From an uncultured Tateyamaria sp. (GTDB lineage: Bacteria > Pseudomonadota > Alphaproteobacteria > Rhodobacterales > Rhodobacteraceae), in the NCBI RefSeq assembly GCF_947503045.1, contig NZ_CANNCF010000006.1, positions 85,452 through 149,451 of the forward strand: 64,000 nt of DNA, given 5' to 3'. Under the pieces are notes generated by a model that ran no database searches, was not told the DNA's origin, and was given only the letters and a program-made list of their open reading frames with translations. The stretch's first letter is position 1. Each line of letters starts with the position of its first letter. Of this stretch, positions 7,722 through 15,669 are shown piece after piece. The position numbers and the translations under genes are program-made.

Positions 7722-8356
7722 TTTGAAAATGCCTTTTTTTTGGTGAGTGTCCCAAACAGAGCGCTACAAGCTTTTGGCGGACAGAGCAAATGGGTGGGTC
7801 AACATCAGCAATGCATGGCCTCCAATCGCCATCAGATTGGTCTCCCGGTATGTATTGGGGGAATAGGACTTGTTCCCCTGATCGCAGGATCAATCGCGCA
7901 TCTCGATTGTGCATGGTTTGGTCGCAAGGTGGAGAGGCAGTTCTCCAAAACCTTGCGAGTGGGTTCCCAAAGGGGCGCGATAGCCCCAATGGTCGGGTTC
8001 AGCGTCGATAACGGTGACGGCACTCAATCCGCGCAGGGTTGATCTATGGGGTGCTGGGAAGAGATGACATCTCCCCGGCGAGGGATCAAACACCGATATG
8101 TTTGCATGGTCAGGCAAGGCTCAAAGCCGCTGTCTGACCATATGCGAGGGGGATAGAACGGGGGAGCGCACACGCAGTGTGAAAGCGTCCCCCTTCTCAA
8201 GAGGTGTGGTACTACCACACACATCTTGCGATGAACGCCAGCTTGGAAATCTGTGCGAAATGACCTCTTTGTACAATGGCAAATTGTAGTCATTGACGTC
8301 ACTGTAATAGCCTGCAATTTTATCGGGAAAATGTATTGTCTTGCTGGTATTTGAAC
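7722..8356. other. gene-free region with palindromes, possible transfer or regulatory site
   Basis: No frame in these 635 bp has a ribosome site or protein-like composition; the longest (7581-8042 +) is antisense to the H-NS-like gene. The region holds the promoter of that gene and a structured part. At 8204-8220 lies a perfect 17-bp palindrome (GTGTGGTA-C-TACCACAC). Left of it, on the minus strand, GGGGGA pairs with TCCCCC and ACAC with GTGT (about 8159-8193). The arrangement of an imperfect hairpin near a palindrome recalls plasmid oriT regions, but no relaxase is visible in the window. Confidence 0.35.
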
Positions 8357-8920
8357 ATGCTTAGGTTTTCCATTCTGTCACTTCTTGGCGTTTTGACTTT
8401 GACGGGGTGTGCCGCGACAACGCCGGAGACTATCGGGCCGCGCGTAGATAATGCATCAACGTCGCAATTATGGACGGCGCACCGTGATCTCAGCCTATCT
8501 GCACTTCAATTAGCCTATGTAGAGGCGGAACTATCTTCCCGTGGTGAAACGCGATTTGGTTCGTCATACATTGGTCAACGAACAGCGAGTGCATACGGTA
8601 AGGCACTTTATTCGCGTGTCGCGCCGGCTTCTTCATCTAGTGATCTTAAGAATTGCTCGGACTTTTCTTCAAGCTGGCAAGCGCAACGATATTTTTTGGA
8701 CAATGGCGGACCAGTAAGTGATCCCAACAACTTGGACAGGGATGGCGATGGCCTAGCTTGTGAATGGGGTGCGACTGTTCGTTCAAGCGTCAGGAAAGCA
8801 ACGGCGGTTAGAACGCCTGTTCGGACACGTCCGCGTTACACTTCTAGATGCTACGTTGGTCCGCGCGGTGGCACCTATACGATCTCGGCGAGTGGACGGA
8901 AGAACTATGGGGGTTGCTGA
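8357..8920 (+). CDS. lipoprotein with excalibur calcium-binding motif
   Basis: A 187-residue lipoprotein. The signal peptide ends in the lipobox LTGC (Cys18). Residues 127-137 (DRDGDGLACEW) form an excalibur-type calcium-binding loop with its paired cysteine (Cys99 in the upstream NCSDF). The C-terminal region is basic and ends with a Gly/Tyr/Cys-rich module (CYVGPRGGTYTISASGRK). It is probably anchored in the outer membrane, facing the periplasm or surface. The ATG at 8357 is the first in frame. On a conjugative element such a lipoprotein could act in surface exclusion or envelope modification; this is inference. Confidence 0.75.
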   Translation: MLRFSILSLLGVLTLTGCAATTPETIGPRVDNASTSQLWTAHRDLSLSALQLAYVEAELSSRGETRFGSSYIGQRTASAYGKALYSRVAPASSSSDLKNCSDFSSSWQAQRYFLDNGGPVSDPNNLDRDGDGLACEWGATVRSSVRKATAVRTPVRTRPRYTSRCYVGPRGGTYTISASGRKNYGGC

Positions 8921-8984
8921 CCCGTTGGCGGTAGACGCGCATTGGCGTCAAATAACTTAGAAAATAGGGATTGAACACACTTCT

Positions 8985-9797
8985 ATGGGAAATATGGAAC
9001 ACTGGGCGGCGATCTCTCGCCCGCCCTATGATTTTGATGAAAACTACTTGAACACATGCACGCACTTACTACAAAGCAGCATCGATTTATTGGAGGACGG
9101 TTTCTTGGCTAAGGCAAAATCGCCAGCTTGCGCTCGATACGAATCTGGTACGGTTGAAGAGACACCAGAACGACAGCAATGTAGGCAAGCAGAAGAAGAG
9201 ACGGTCCAGACAAAGTCCTCAAAGTCCTTCGATGCCGACGGAAACGAGGAGAATATTTCAGATTTCAACAAAGACCGTCTGGCTGAAGAAGCACTCAGGT
9301 ACCTCAAGGACATGGGCATAGTCTCCGACGCCGATATCGAGAAAAGCAAAGGCGGTTTGGCGGATCACTTTAATCGGTCCTTTCCAGAAATTTCAAAAAT
9401 CACTGAGCTCCAACGACACTTCCGGCAGAGCACCGAATGCCCATCTGTGAAATTTCAAGACAGAACAGAGGGCCAGACGCTTGAAGACTACCTGCACGAG
9501 CATTACGCCCGCAGCATAAATTCGGGCTTGCTGTTGGTCTCTGAAATTGAAGATGAGCCTCTCAGAAGACGAATTTCCATAGAGAAGGCGCGTAGTGGGC
9601 TTTCTAAAGACCTTGGTGACATTTGCTTGACCTACAACGACTTACTCTATGTTCGCCGAGATGCATTCAGCAAACTCATCGGCATTGAACAAGAGACTGA
9701 CAGCGGAAGAAAACAGCTCGCTGCTTTGGGGCGCAGTCTTATCAACCGCCAAACTACCCAAAACAGACACAGTCCGAAGACCAAAGTGCCAGGCTAA
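8985..9797 (+). CDS. hypothetical protein
   Basis: A 270-residue hydrophilic protein with an acidic low-complexity part near residues 50-95, then helical segments rich in charged residues (ISIEKARSGLSKDLGDICLT). It has no signal peptide or membrane segment and no motif I recognise. The start at ATG 8985 has no strong ribosome site; the ATG at 8994 is an alternative. It stands alone between the lipoprotein and a short 95-codon gene. Confidence 0.55.
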   Translation: MGNMEHWAAISRPPYDFDENYLNTCTHLLQSSIDLLEDGFLAKAKSPACARYESGTVEETPERQQCRQAEEETVQTKSSKSFDADGNEENISDFNKDRLAEEALRYLKDMGIVSDADIEKSKGGLADHFNRSFPEISKITELQRHFRQSTECPSVKFQDRTEGQTLEDYLHEHYARSINSGLLLVSEIEDEPLRRRISIEKARSGLSKDLGDICLTYNDLLYVRRDAFSKLIGIEQETDSGRKQLAALGRSLINRQTTQNRHSPKTKVPG

Positions 9798-9910
9798 CAG
9801 CAAGAAACGGCTGTCATAAAACAGTTACAAAAACGTCATGTATCGTTTGACTTCACCGGTTACTACTTTTCATGTAGCATCTGAGCTACTGTGTTACATG
9901 GAGAGAAGTA

Positions 9911-10198
9911 ATGTCTACAATCCACGGTCAAGCATTGTTCCAAGTTGGCGTATATCTCGCAAAGGATAAAAAATACGAGCGAGAGTTCCCAGTCCGCGAC
10001 CCTGTTGAGCTGTCACCAGCAGACCTTCGAGAGGCGCTAAAGGGTCTGGAGAGCAAACAACGGCGCGTAAGAGCAGAACAAAAAATCGATGAAAATGACA
10101 AAAAAAATTCGCAACGGCGCTCTAGAAACCGGCAAATTGCCAACAAAATTCTCGAAACTGATCTGTCGTTACAGGAGGCATACGACCGCAAGAACTGA
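9911..10198 (+). CDS. hypothetical small basic protein
   Basis: A 95-residue protein with a highly charged, helical C-terminal half (SKQRRVRAEQKIDENDKK). GGAGAG lies just upstream of the ATG. The upstream region (about 9845-9885) contains TTGACT and a weak -10, and the gene ends at a strong terminator, so it looks like an independent transcription unit. Family unknown; the basic helix would fit nucleic-acid contact. Confidence 0.6.
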   Translation: MSTIHGQALFQVGVYLAKDKKYEREFPVRDPVELSPADLREALKGLESKQRRVRAEQKIDENDKKNSQRRSRNRQIANKILETDLSLQEAYDRKN

Positions 10199-10222
10199 TC
10201 TTGGCCAAATCAAAACGACATG

Positions 10223-10253
10223 AAAGGCGTTCAACTTTTTGAGCGCCTTTTTT
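10223..10253 (+). terminator. intrinsic terminator
   Basis: AAAGGCG pairs with CGCCTTT, with an extra inner TTCAA/TTGAG pairing, followed by TTTTTT. It lies 25 bp after the stop of the 95-codon gene. Confidence 0.8.
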
Positions 10254-10343
10254 AGCTTAAAAACACGCGCCCCTTGGCGCGGAGCTAAACAAACGTTCCA
10301 ATTAATATTACCCGGACTGGCGAATTCTGGTCACTGATGCCAA

Positions 10344-11336
10344 ATGTTCGGCATGCCAAAACACCATATACCCGCCATCGAAAATGCACTATCTGCCGCC
10401 CTCGCCCACTATGAGGAAACGATGGGTGAAGCGTTTCCCGTGGTGCCGGAATTGTTGCCCGTCGAGGACGATGAATTTTGGGGCGTTGCCGAAGCAAAAG
10501 GCGACACCGTTTCAATCTCTGTCAGCACTGGCATCGTCCAAACGCTCACAGACCTGTGGGACAAGGCGGCGGACGACACTGACTTGCTGAACGGTGTCGG
10601 AAACCCATTCCAAATCGATAATAATGAAATGGTTCACCTCGGTCTTGTGTGGCTGATGCTCCATGAGTTGCATCACTTTCAGATGGGCCATTTTGTATTT
10701 ACGGGTAAGCTTTCCTTGACAGAGGCCAATGCGCCAAAGCGCTACGGTGTAGCGCAGCGTGCTAGCACACAAGTTTCGGCTTATGACCACATTCCCGAAG
10801 AGGATTGGCCGAAGGTCGAACCTTGCTTGGAGCTCCAGGCAGACCACGATGCGATGGAAATGCTGATCGATGCGTATTCCAAGGATGGCTGGGAGATCAT
10901 ACGAACCCGCACGGCGGCCATATCTGCCATGATGATGCTGATCGAGCGAGAAGACACTAAGCGGGACTCGCCAGGCACCTCACACCCAAAGGCAGCCACA
11001 CGGATATTCCAACTCTTAGGTCACGTAATCGAAATGCCGTTGATCCAAGCTAAGCTTGCTCAAGCCCGGCCAGAACAGAACCTAGACTCTGCGATCCCTC
11101 CAGATGAAGAACAGTCGGCTTACAATCGTGAGGTCACAATCCCAAGCTTCTTCGATGCCGTGAATCTCGCCAGGATTGTAGATACTGATACAATCCGCGA
11201 GGACCTCGGCGAAGCGCAGGATTTTTTCCAAGATGTCCACGTCGCCAAACTGGGTGATCCCGAACAGTTCCAACATCTGATGACAGAAGGCGCTGTTCAG
11301 TGGGGTGAGTTGATTTTGTTGAACCGACGCCTATAA
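10344..11336 (+). CDS. putative zinc metallopeptidase (HELHH)
   Basis: A 330-residue protein with the zinc-binding motif HELHH at residues 107-111 in a hydrophobic helix (LGLVWLMLHELHHFQMGHF). A probable third ligand lies in CLELQADHDAM (Glu163 or Asp167), and a downstream SHP (213-215) recalls M48-type gluzincins. Unlike M48 HtpX/Ste24 enzymes it has no membrane helix or signal peptide, so it would act in the cytoplasm. The ATG at 10344 is chosen; 10353 is possible. It converges on the DnaB-like gene, leaving 84 bp between stops. Cytoplasmic metallopeptidases on mobile elements include phage-exclusion and regulator-cleaving enzymes; the target here is unknown. Confidence 0.7.
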   Translation: MFGMPKHHIPAIENALSAALAHYEETMGEAFPVVPELLPVEDDEFWGVAEAKGDTVSISVSTGIVQTLTDLWDKAADDTDLLNGVGNPFQIDNNEMVHLGLVWLMLHELHHFQMGHFVFTGKLSLTEANAPKRYGVAQRASTQVSAYDHIPEEDWPKVEPCLELQADHDAMEMLIDAYSKDGWEIIRTRTAAISAMMMLIEREDTKRDSPGTSHPKAATRIFQLLGHVIEMPLIQAKLAQARPEQNLDSAIPPDEEQSAYNREVTIPSFFDAVNLARIVDTDTIREDLGEAQDFFQDVHVAKLGDPEQFQHLMTEGAVQWGELILLNRRL

Positions 11337-11420
11337 ATGTGGTCCGCAATCTGAGGTAGTGAATATCTAAATGATACTGCAAAACCCGTTTTCATTTTGA
11401 AAAAGGCCATAGTTTTTAAG

Positions 11421-12665
11421 TTAGAAACTTAGGTTAGAATGATGACGTGGTCTGATCAAGTTACCAAATTGAGTTAGCCTCGCGTCAAAAGACAAATCGA
11501 TCGGCCCGGTCGGGCCATTGCGCTGTTTTGCTACCAAAATCTCAGCATAACCGTGAACGCGCTCCATATGCTCCTGCCAATTGGCTAGAGCCTCCAAGTC
11601 GTAATCATCAGGGCGCTGCTGTTCCACATAAAATTCTTCGCGGTGCAGGAATAAGACCGTATCAGCAAACTGGTTGATCACTGCAATCTCGGCGAGATCA
11701 GAAACCCTTGGTCGTTTGTCACTCCGTTTCGCGACAACCCTTCCAAGATCAGCCGTCGCGAAAATACAAAGATCGTGTTCCATGGCTATACGTTTCAGCG
11801 CCCTTAAGACTGTCTCAATCTCAGATGCATGTCTTTGGCTACTAGCGCGACCATCCGAAAAGTCATCAATCATGTCCACCACGAGCAAGTCTAGCCCTGC
11901 CTCACGTTTTAGTTGTCGGGCTCTGATTGCCAATGCGTCAAGCTCCGCCAATGAGTCATTGATAAACAAAGGAATATTTTCAAGCATTTTAGCTGCTTCG
12001 ACATAGTTCCTGAATTCATTTTCGGTTATATCACCGCGTTGGATGTTCACTACAGGTACACCGCTTTCAATGGCTAGTATACGTTGAGCCAGCTGCTCCG
12101 CTTTTAGTTGAAGAGAAAAGTACCCTACGCTACCTCCAGTTTTACGCGGATGATCGCCCAAACTGGCTTTCGCTATGTTGAAAGCGATTTGCGTACTGAT
12201 CGCTGTTTTCCCAATAGATGGTGCTGCAGCCAAAACAACTAGACTCGCTGGGCTTAATCCTCCTATTTTTCTGTCTAAATCAACAAAACCTGTAGGCAAT
12301 CCAGAGATATGATCATCTCTTTGAAAAGCTGCGTTTGTCGCATTGACTGCCCCCGATATGGAATGCAGAAAGGTTTTGAAACCTGTGTTATCTGATATTT
12401 CTGGCAATGGAGACGTCAGTTTTTGAGCTAACTCTTGCATTTGAAGAGCTGACACGTGTTCTGGTAAATCAGAACTGATAATAAACGCCTCCATATCTGA
12501 GCCCCGAAAATCCAAATCCGAAATAGACAGCTGGCGAAAGTCAGTACTTGGATCAAGGCCTGCAATTGCGCATAGGTCTGAAAGCGAAGCTGTTTTTGAA
12601 TGCCGTACTGCCTTCAACAACGCTAAATTAGGAGAAAACTCTCTAACTTTCTTATCTTCACCCAA
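11421..12665 (-). CDS. DnaB-like helicase C-terminal domain protein, catalytically degenerate
   Basis: A 414-residue protein whose residues 120-405 align by eye with the RecA-like domain of replicative helicase DnaB (ISGLPTGFVDLDRKIGGL, AEQLAQRILAIESGV, KQRNGPTGPIDLSF). Walker A is AAPSIGKT (147-154), with the first Gly lost but Lys153 kept; Asp264 fits Walker B. The usual SLEM glutamate is Gln (SLQL, residue 186), SQL has become ADL, and the SRF/TRF arginine finger position reads TQF (Gln399). The N-terminal DnaB domain is replaced by about 115 unrelated residues. The TTG start directly follows the stop of the upstream gene, so the pair is translationally coupled. ATP binding without normal hydrolysis is inferred. 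Confidence 0.75.
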   Translation of the reverse strand: MGEDKKVREFSPNLALLKAVRHSKTASLSDLCAIAGLDPSTDFRQLSISDLDFRGSDMEAFIISSDLPEHVSALQMQELAQKLTSPLPEISDNTGFKTFLHSISGAVNATNAAFQRDDHISGLPTGFVDLDRKIGGLSPASLVVLAAAPSIGKTAISTQIAFNIAKASLGDHPRKTGGSVGYFSLQLKAEQLAQRILAIESGVPVVNIQRGDITENEFRNYVEAAKMLENIPLFINDSLAELDALAIRARQLKREAGLDLLVVDMIDDFSDGRASSQRHASEIETVLRALKRIAMEHDLCIFATADLGRVVAKRSDKRPRVSDLAEIAVINQFADTVLFLHREEFYVEQQRPDDYDLEALANWQEHMERVHGYAEILVAKQRNGPTGPIDLSFDARLTQFGNLIRPRHHSNLSF

Positions 12666-13643
12666 TTACTTACTCTTTCGTGACTTGCTCACCTCAATAT
12701 GGCCGCGCGCTAATACGACTTCACCTTCTGGTGGACTTAAGCCATCAGCGCGGTTTTGCTCTTCTAACATCCTTAGAGTGAGGAGACGTTCGATTTGTGT
12801 TTTGTTCTTTTTTGCCCAACTTTCTTCGTTTCGTTCGTCACCAAGTGGGGAGTAAACACAATCACGTTTACGGGCTCGAAGTTCTACGCTGGCAGAAAAT
12901 TTTGAGCCTTTCTTAGGAATTAAGAAACACAAAGGGTTTGACGAACCATCTTCAGCATCGTCCCCTAGCTGAGAAAAGTATCCACCTCGCAACTCGCCGC
13001 TAGGTTCATTTGGATCTCCAATAACTTCGTGCCCTATTTGCCATCGACTGGCTCCAACCCATCTCACTATTTTAAACTCAAGTTGACTTTCAGTCGACTG
13101 CATATCTCCAGTCTGAATCTTTTTTTGCATTTCGCCGTGCAGTGAAGTTTCTATTCCGAGAGCCGACAAAATTTTTGAAAACTGAAGCGAAACACCACCA
13201 GAAGCTATCCCTTTTTTGCTTGAAGAGCTCTCACTTACTCTCTTCAAAAGATGATGGAATTGATCCCTTGGTAGCGATCTTTGGTATCTACCGTCACGCG
13301 AAATTTCACAGTTCTCTGGGATTACCTCAACAAATGCCCTACGAAAACTCAGTTTGAAACCAAACCCATCATTGTCAGTGAACTCCTGTTCTCCAAACGA
13401 AGCTTCAATCTCAAATGGCACTCGTGAAAAGATCGATTCACCTTGTCGCGGTAAGAACGTTTCAAGATCGGCGGCGTATCGAGCAGCGCTAGTCGGGCCA
13501 ATACGATTTATGCGAGCGTCTTCCATAGAGGCAGCATAGTCACGTACGACATCGATGCAACACGGACGTGCGATCTCAAGCAAACGAAGTGAGGAATCCT
13601 TGTCCAAGTGTTTGTTCCCTAGAACACTAAAAAATCTAACCAA
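12666..13643 (-). CDS. hypothetical protein coupled to the DnaB-like gene
   Basis: A 325-residue soluble protein of unknown family, starting with TTG (an ATG follows only at codon 39). The N-terminal 40 residues look folded (NKHLDKDSSLRLLEIARPCC). The middle is beta-rich, and the C-terminal 60 residues form a charged helix ending in a Lys/Arg/Ser-rich tail (IEVSKSRKSK). No nuclease, ATPase or HTH motif was recognised. The stop codon abuts the start of the DnaB-like gene, which implies the two products are made together and may form a complex. G+C is lower than in the core. Confidence 0.6.
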   Translation of the reverse strand: MVRFFSVLGNKHLDKDSSLRLLEIARPCCIDVVRDYAASMEDARINRIGPTSAARYAADLETFLPRQGESIFSRVPFEIEASFGEQEFTDNDGFGFKLSFRRAFVEVIPENCEISRDGRYQRSLPRDQFHHLLKRVSESSSSKKGIASGGVSLQFSKILSALGIETSLHGEMQKKIQTGDMQSTESQLEFKIVRWVGASRWQIGHEVIGDPNEPSGELRGGYFSQLGDDAEDGSSNPLCFLIPKKGSKFSASVELRARKRDCVYSPLGDERNEESWAKKNKTQIERLLTLRMLEEQNRADGLSPPEGEVVLARGHIEVSKSRKSK

Positions 13644-13810
13644 AGGTGTTGGGGACGTTTTTTATTAAGTATATCGCAATCGAAAGGCGATGTGCGACGC
13701 AACGAGATCACCGGTTTCAAGTTAGTCTTCGATGATTTGAGACTTCATCGAGATACTTGCGGTTAGCTAGAGCTAGAGCACTGTTCAATTCAGCGTTTTG
13801 CGGCCCCAAG

Positions 13811-14371
13811 TTAATGCCGAACACTTCTTTGCGGTTTGAGGTCAGACCCCAAACGCTCGATCTGGATAGACGTTTGGATCGCCGAGGCAAAATATGTCTC
13901 AAGCTCTTGAATATCCGAACATTCCTGGCGTGGCGCTATGTCTTTCAACGTCTTCATGAGCGATCTCGCAGATCCGATGGCGAAGTTAATGTCGGCGTCC
14001 TCCTTCGTCGAAAAACTGCCAAAGCCTAGTTTCGGCGCATGCATCATCATGTAGTTTTTGTTTTCGTCGCGATGTGTTTGGCACTTCATTTGCAGCAGGG
14101 CAAAACTCTGCTGAACGCCTGCTTCAAGCTCCTGGCGCTTTAGTCTCAAGACTGTTGCTTCATGCTTTTCAGCGGCACCCAATGCCGCTTTCATTGACCT
14201 TCGGTCAATAGACCAAAGCGCTACTCCCAAGGTCGCGATGATCGCTGTGTAAACGTCAAAGCTGTTGCCTGCGAGAAAACTCCAAACTGTATCAAACACG
14301 TTCCACCGCCCTATGTTGGGTCCTATCAAGTTGGTACAACCACATTTGGGTGTCTTATGTTGCAGCTTCAA
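13811..14371 (-). CDS. hypothetical protein with one membrane segment
   Basis: A 186-residue protein with a hydrophobic helix near residues 38-54 (FDVYTAIIATLGVALWSI). A long helical segment follows (about 58-95) with heptad-like spacing, then a soluble C-terminal region. The TTG start overlaps the TGA of the upstream gene (TTGA), so translation is probably coupled. A downstream GTG in NVFDTVW could be the true start. Family not recognised; a membrane-tethered partner of the 272-residue protein is the simplest reading. Confidence 0.5.
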   Translation of the reverse strand: MKLQHKTPKCGCTNLIGPNIGRWNVFDTVWSFLAGNSFDVYTAIIATLGVALWSIDRRSMKAALGAAEKHEATVLRLKRQELEAGVQQSFALLQMKCQTHRDENKNYMMMHAPKLGFGSFSTKEDADINFAIGSARSLMKTLKDIAPRQECSDIQELETYFASAIQTSIQIERLGSDLKPQRSVRH

Positions 14372-15186
14372 GCCTTGATCCGCATAGAAGCTAACTGCAC
14401 CGCGACTTCATTCTCAGCAGCATAGCCAATCAAAGCGTCACGCCCTGTTGGCGGCTTGCCTCCAAAACACAAGATGAAGGCGAAGCGATGTTGCCCGGTT
14501 TGATCATGTTCCATGAGCGGAATGGGTCTGCCGTCTTTTGTAGAAGGCAGCTTTGATTTGCCGGTTCCAACATGCACGATCAAGTCTTTGTCGGCATCAC
14601 CCAAAGCGAGCGGATGCCATTTTTGCTCATACTCTTCAAAGGCAATGACATGAGTTGGCTTTGATGCCGTCAATTCAAACAGATACTTTTGACCCAAGCG
14701 AAAGGTGGGAATACCATCTTGAGGAGGCTTTCGACTGGCAATCCCGAATTGGTCGGCTGGTATGATCTGAACACCGCCTTCAACTGCATAAGTATCCAAA
14801 AAAACATCCCAAGGATCACGGCGCGGATATTGGAACAGCTTTGGTGCTTCTTTTTGCGCAAACGTAAAGTGATGAGTCGCTAGCCATTCGTGGATGGATC
14901 GCATTTTGTGGCGGTCATAGACACCACGTTTTATGTTCGAGTATGGATCGATCCCCTGGCTGAGAGGCACGCCTTGAGCTTGCTCAAACAGATCATCAAA
15001 CCGCCCACCCTGTGATCGATGCAGCGCGCGCAATAGCTCATATAGCGTCTTTGTTGGCCCTCTGCGCTCCTGCGCCGACAAAGCGAGCCAGTCGAGTTCA
15101 GTGTCTTCCATGGCATGCACGGTACAAGTGTATGTGGGCATAGCAACCAAGAACGGCTTTGCCACCCGTTTCCACCCTCGCTTCAC
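14368..15186 (-). CDS. hypothetical protein, possible DUF4384-like beta domain
   Basis: A 272-residue soluble protein. The start may be GTG at 15186 or ATG at 15141 (MPTYTCTVHAMEDTELDWLA). Residues 40-110 are helical and charged. The C-terminal half (FELTASKPTHVIAFEEYEQK, then KLPSTKDGRPIPLMEHDQTG) has the alternating strand pattern seen in DUF4384 beta-sandwiches, a weak resemblance. It is the first gene of a leftward two-gene unit with the membrane protein at 13811-14371. It is divergent from the recombinase operon, with a 180-bp spacer that must hold promoters for both directions. Confidence 0.55.
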   Translation of the reverse strand: MKRGWKRVAKPFLVAMPTYTCTVHAMEDTELDWLALSAQERRGPTKTLYELLRALHRSQGGRFDDLFEQAQGVPLSQGIDPYSNIKRGVYDRHKMRSIHEWLATHHFTFAQKEAPKLFQYPRRDPWDVFLDTYAVEGGVQIIPADQFGIASRKPPQDGIPTFRLGQKYLFELTASKPTHVIAFEEYEQKWHPLALGDADKDLIVHVGTGKSKLPSTKDGRPIPLMEHDQTGQHRFAFILCFGGKPPTGRDALIGYAAENEVAVQLASMRIKA

Positions 15187-15366
15187 CTGAGATCACCCTT
15201 AGCTTGCCACTGTATGGTCACATCTAAGCGCATAGGATAATTGGAGAATTTTCCTTGCGTGGACGCAAGTGATGTGGTTTAATGTTCTATATTTGTTCTC
15301 TCTACGCCCTATGGACCAACCCATAGCCGATTGAGCCCATCACCCAACAATTTGAAGAAAGGAACC

Positions 15367-15669
15367 ATGGCCATGCCCCGCCTGCCGTCCCACGACGAGT
15401 CTTTTGATCCCCGCCCTACTCTCAGCATCGACTGGGAAGTCTATGCTGCCATGTTGGAAGAGAGCGATATGCCGCTCGACCAACAAAAGGAACTGATCGA
15501 AACGCTCTGGTCGATTGTGGTGATGTTTGTTGATCTGGGCTTTGATTTGAACCCTGTTGCGCAAATCTGTGGGGAAGACGAAGAAGCATTGTCCGACGAC
15601 CCACCGGATTTGGTACAATTGTTGGGACAAAAGCTGATCAAACAAAACCAACACGAGGAGGATGCATGA
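15367..15669 (+). CDS. small acidic protein upstream of integrase
   Basis: A 100-residue acidic protein (start MAMPRLPSHDESFDPRP) with AAGGA just before the ATG; the ATG at 15373 has the better spacing. A helical middle (MPLDQQKELIETLWSIVVMF) is followed by an acidic tail. Its stop overlaps the recombinase start as ATGA, so the two are co-translated. I infer a recombination directionality factor or integrase partner from this coupling; no such motif is visible. Confidence 0.6.
   Translation: MAMPRLPSHDESFDPRPTLSIDWEVYAAMLEESDMPLDQQKELIETLWSIVVMFVDLGFDLNPVAQICGEDEEALSDDPPDLVQLLGQKLIKQNQHEEDA

Noticed and set aside
7581..8042. Plus-strand frame of 153 codons
   Set aside because: Antisense to the H-NS-like gene in its first part, no ribosome site, Gly/Cys-rich composition.
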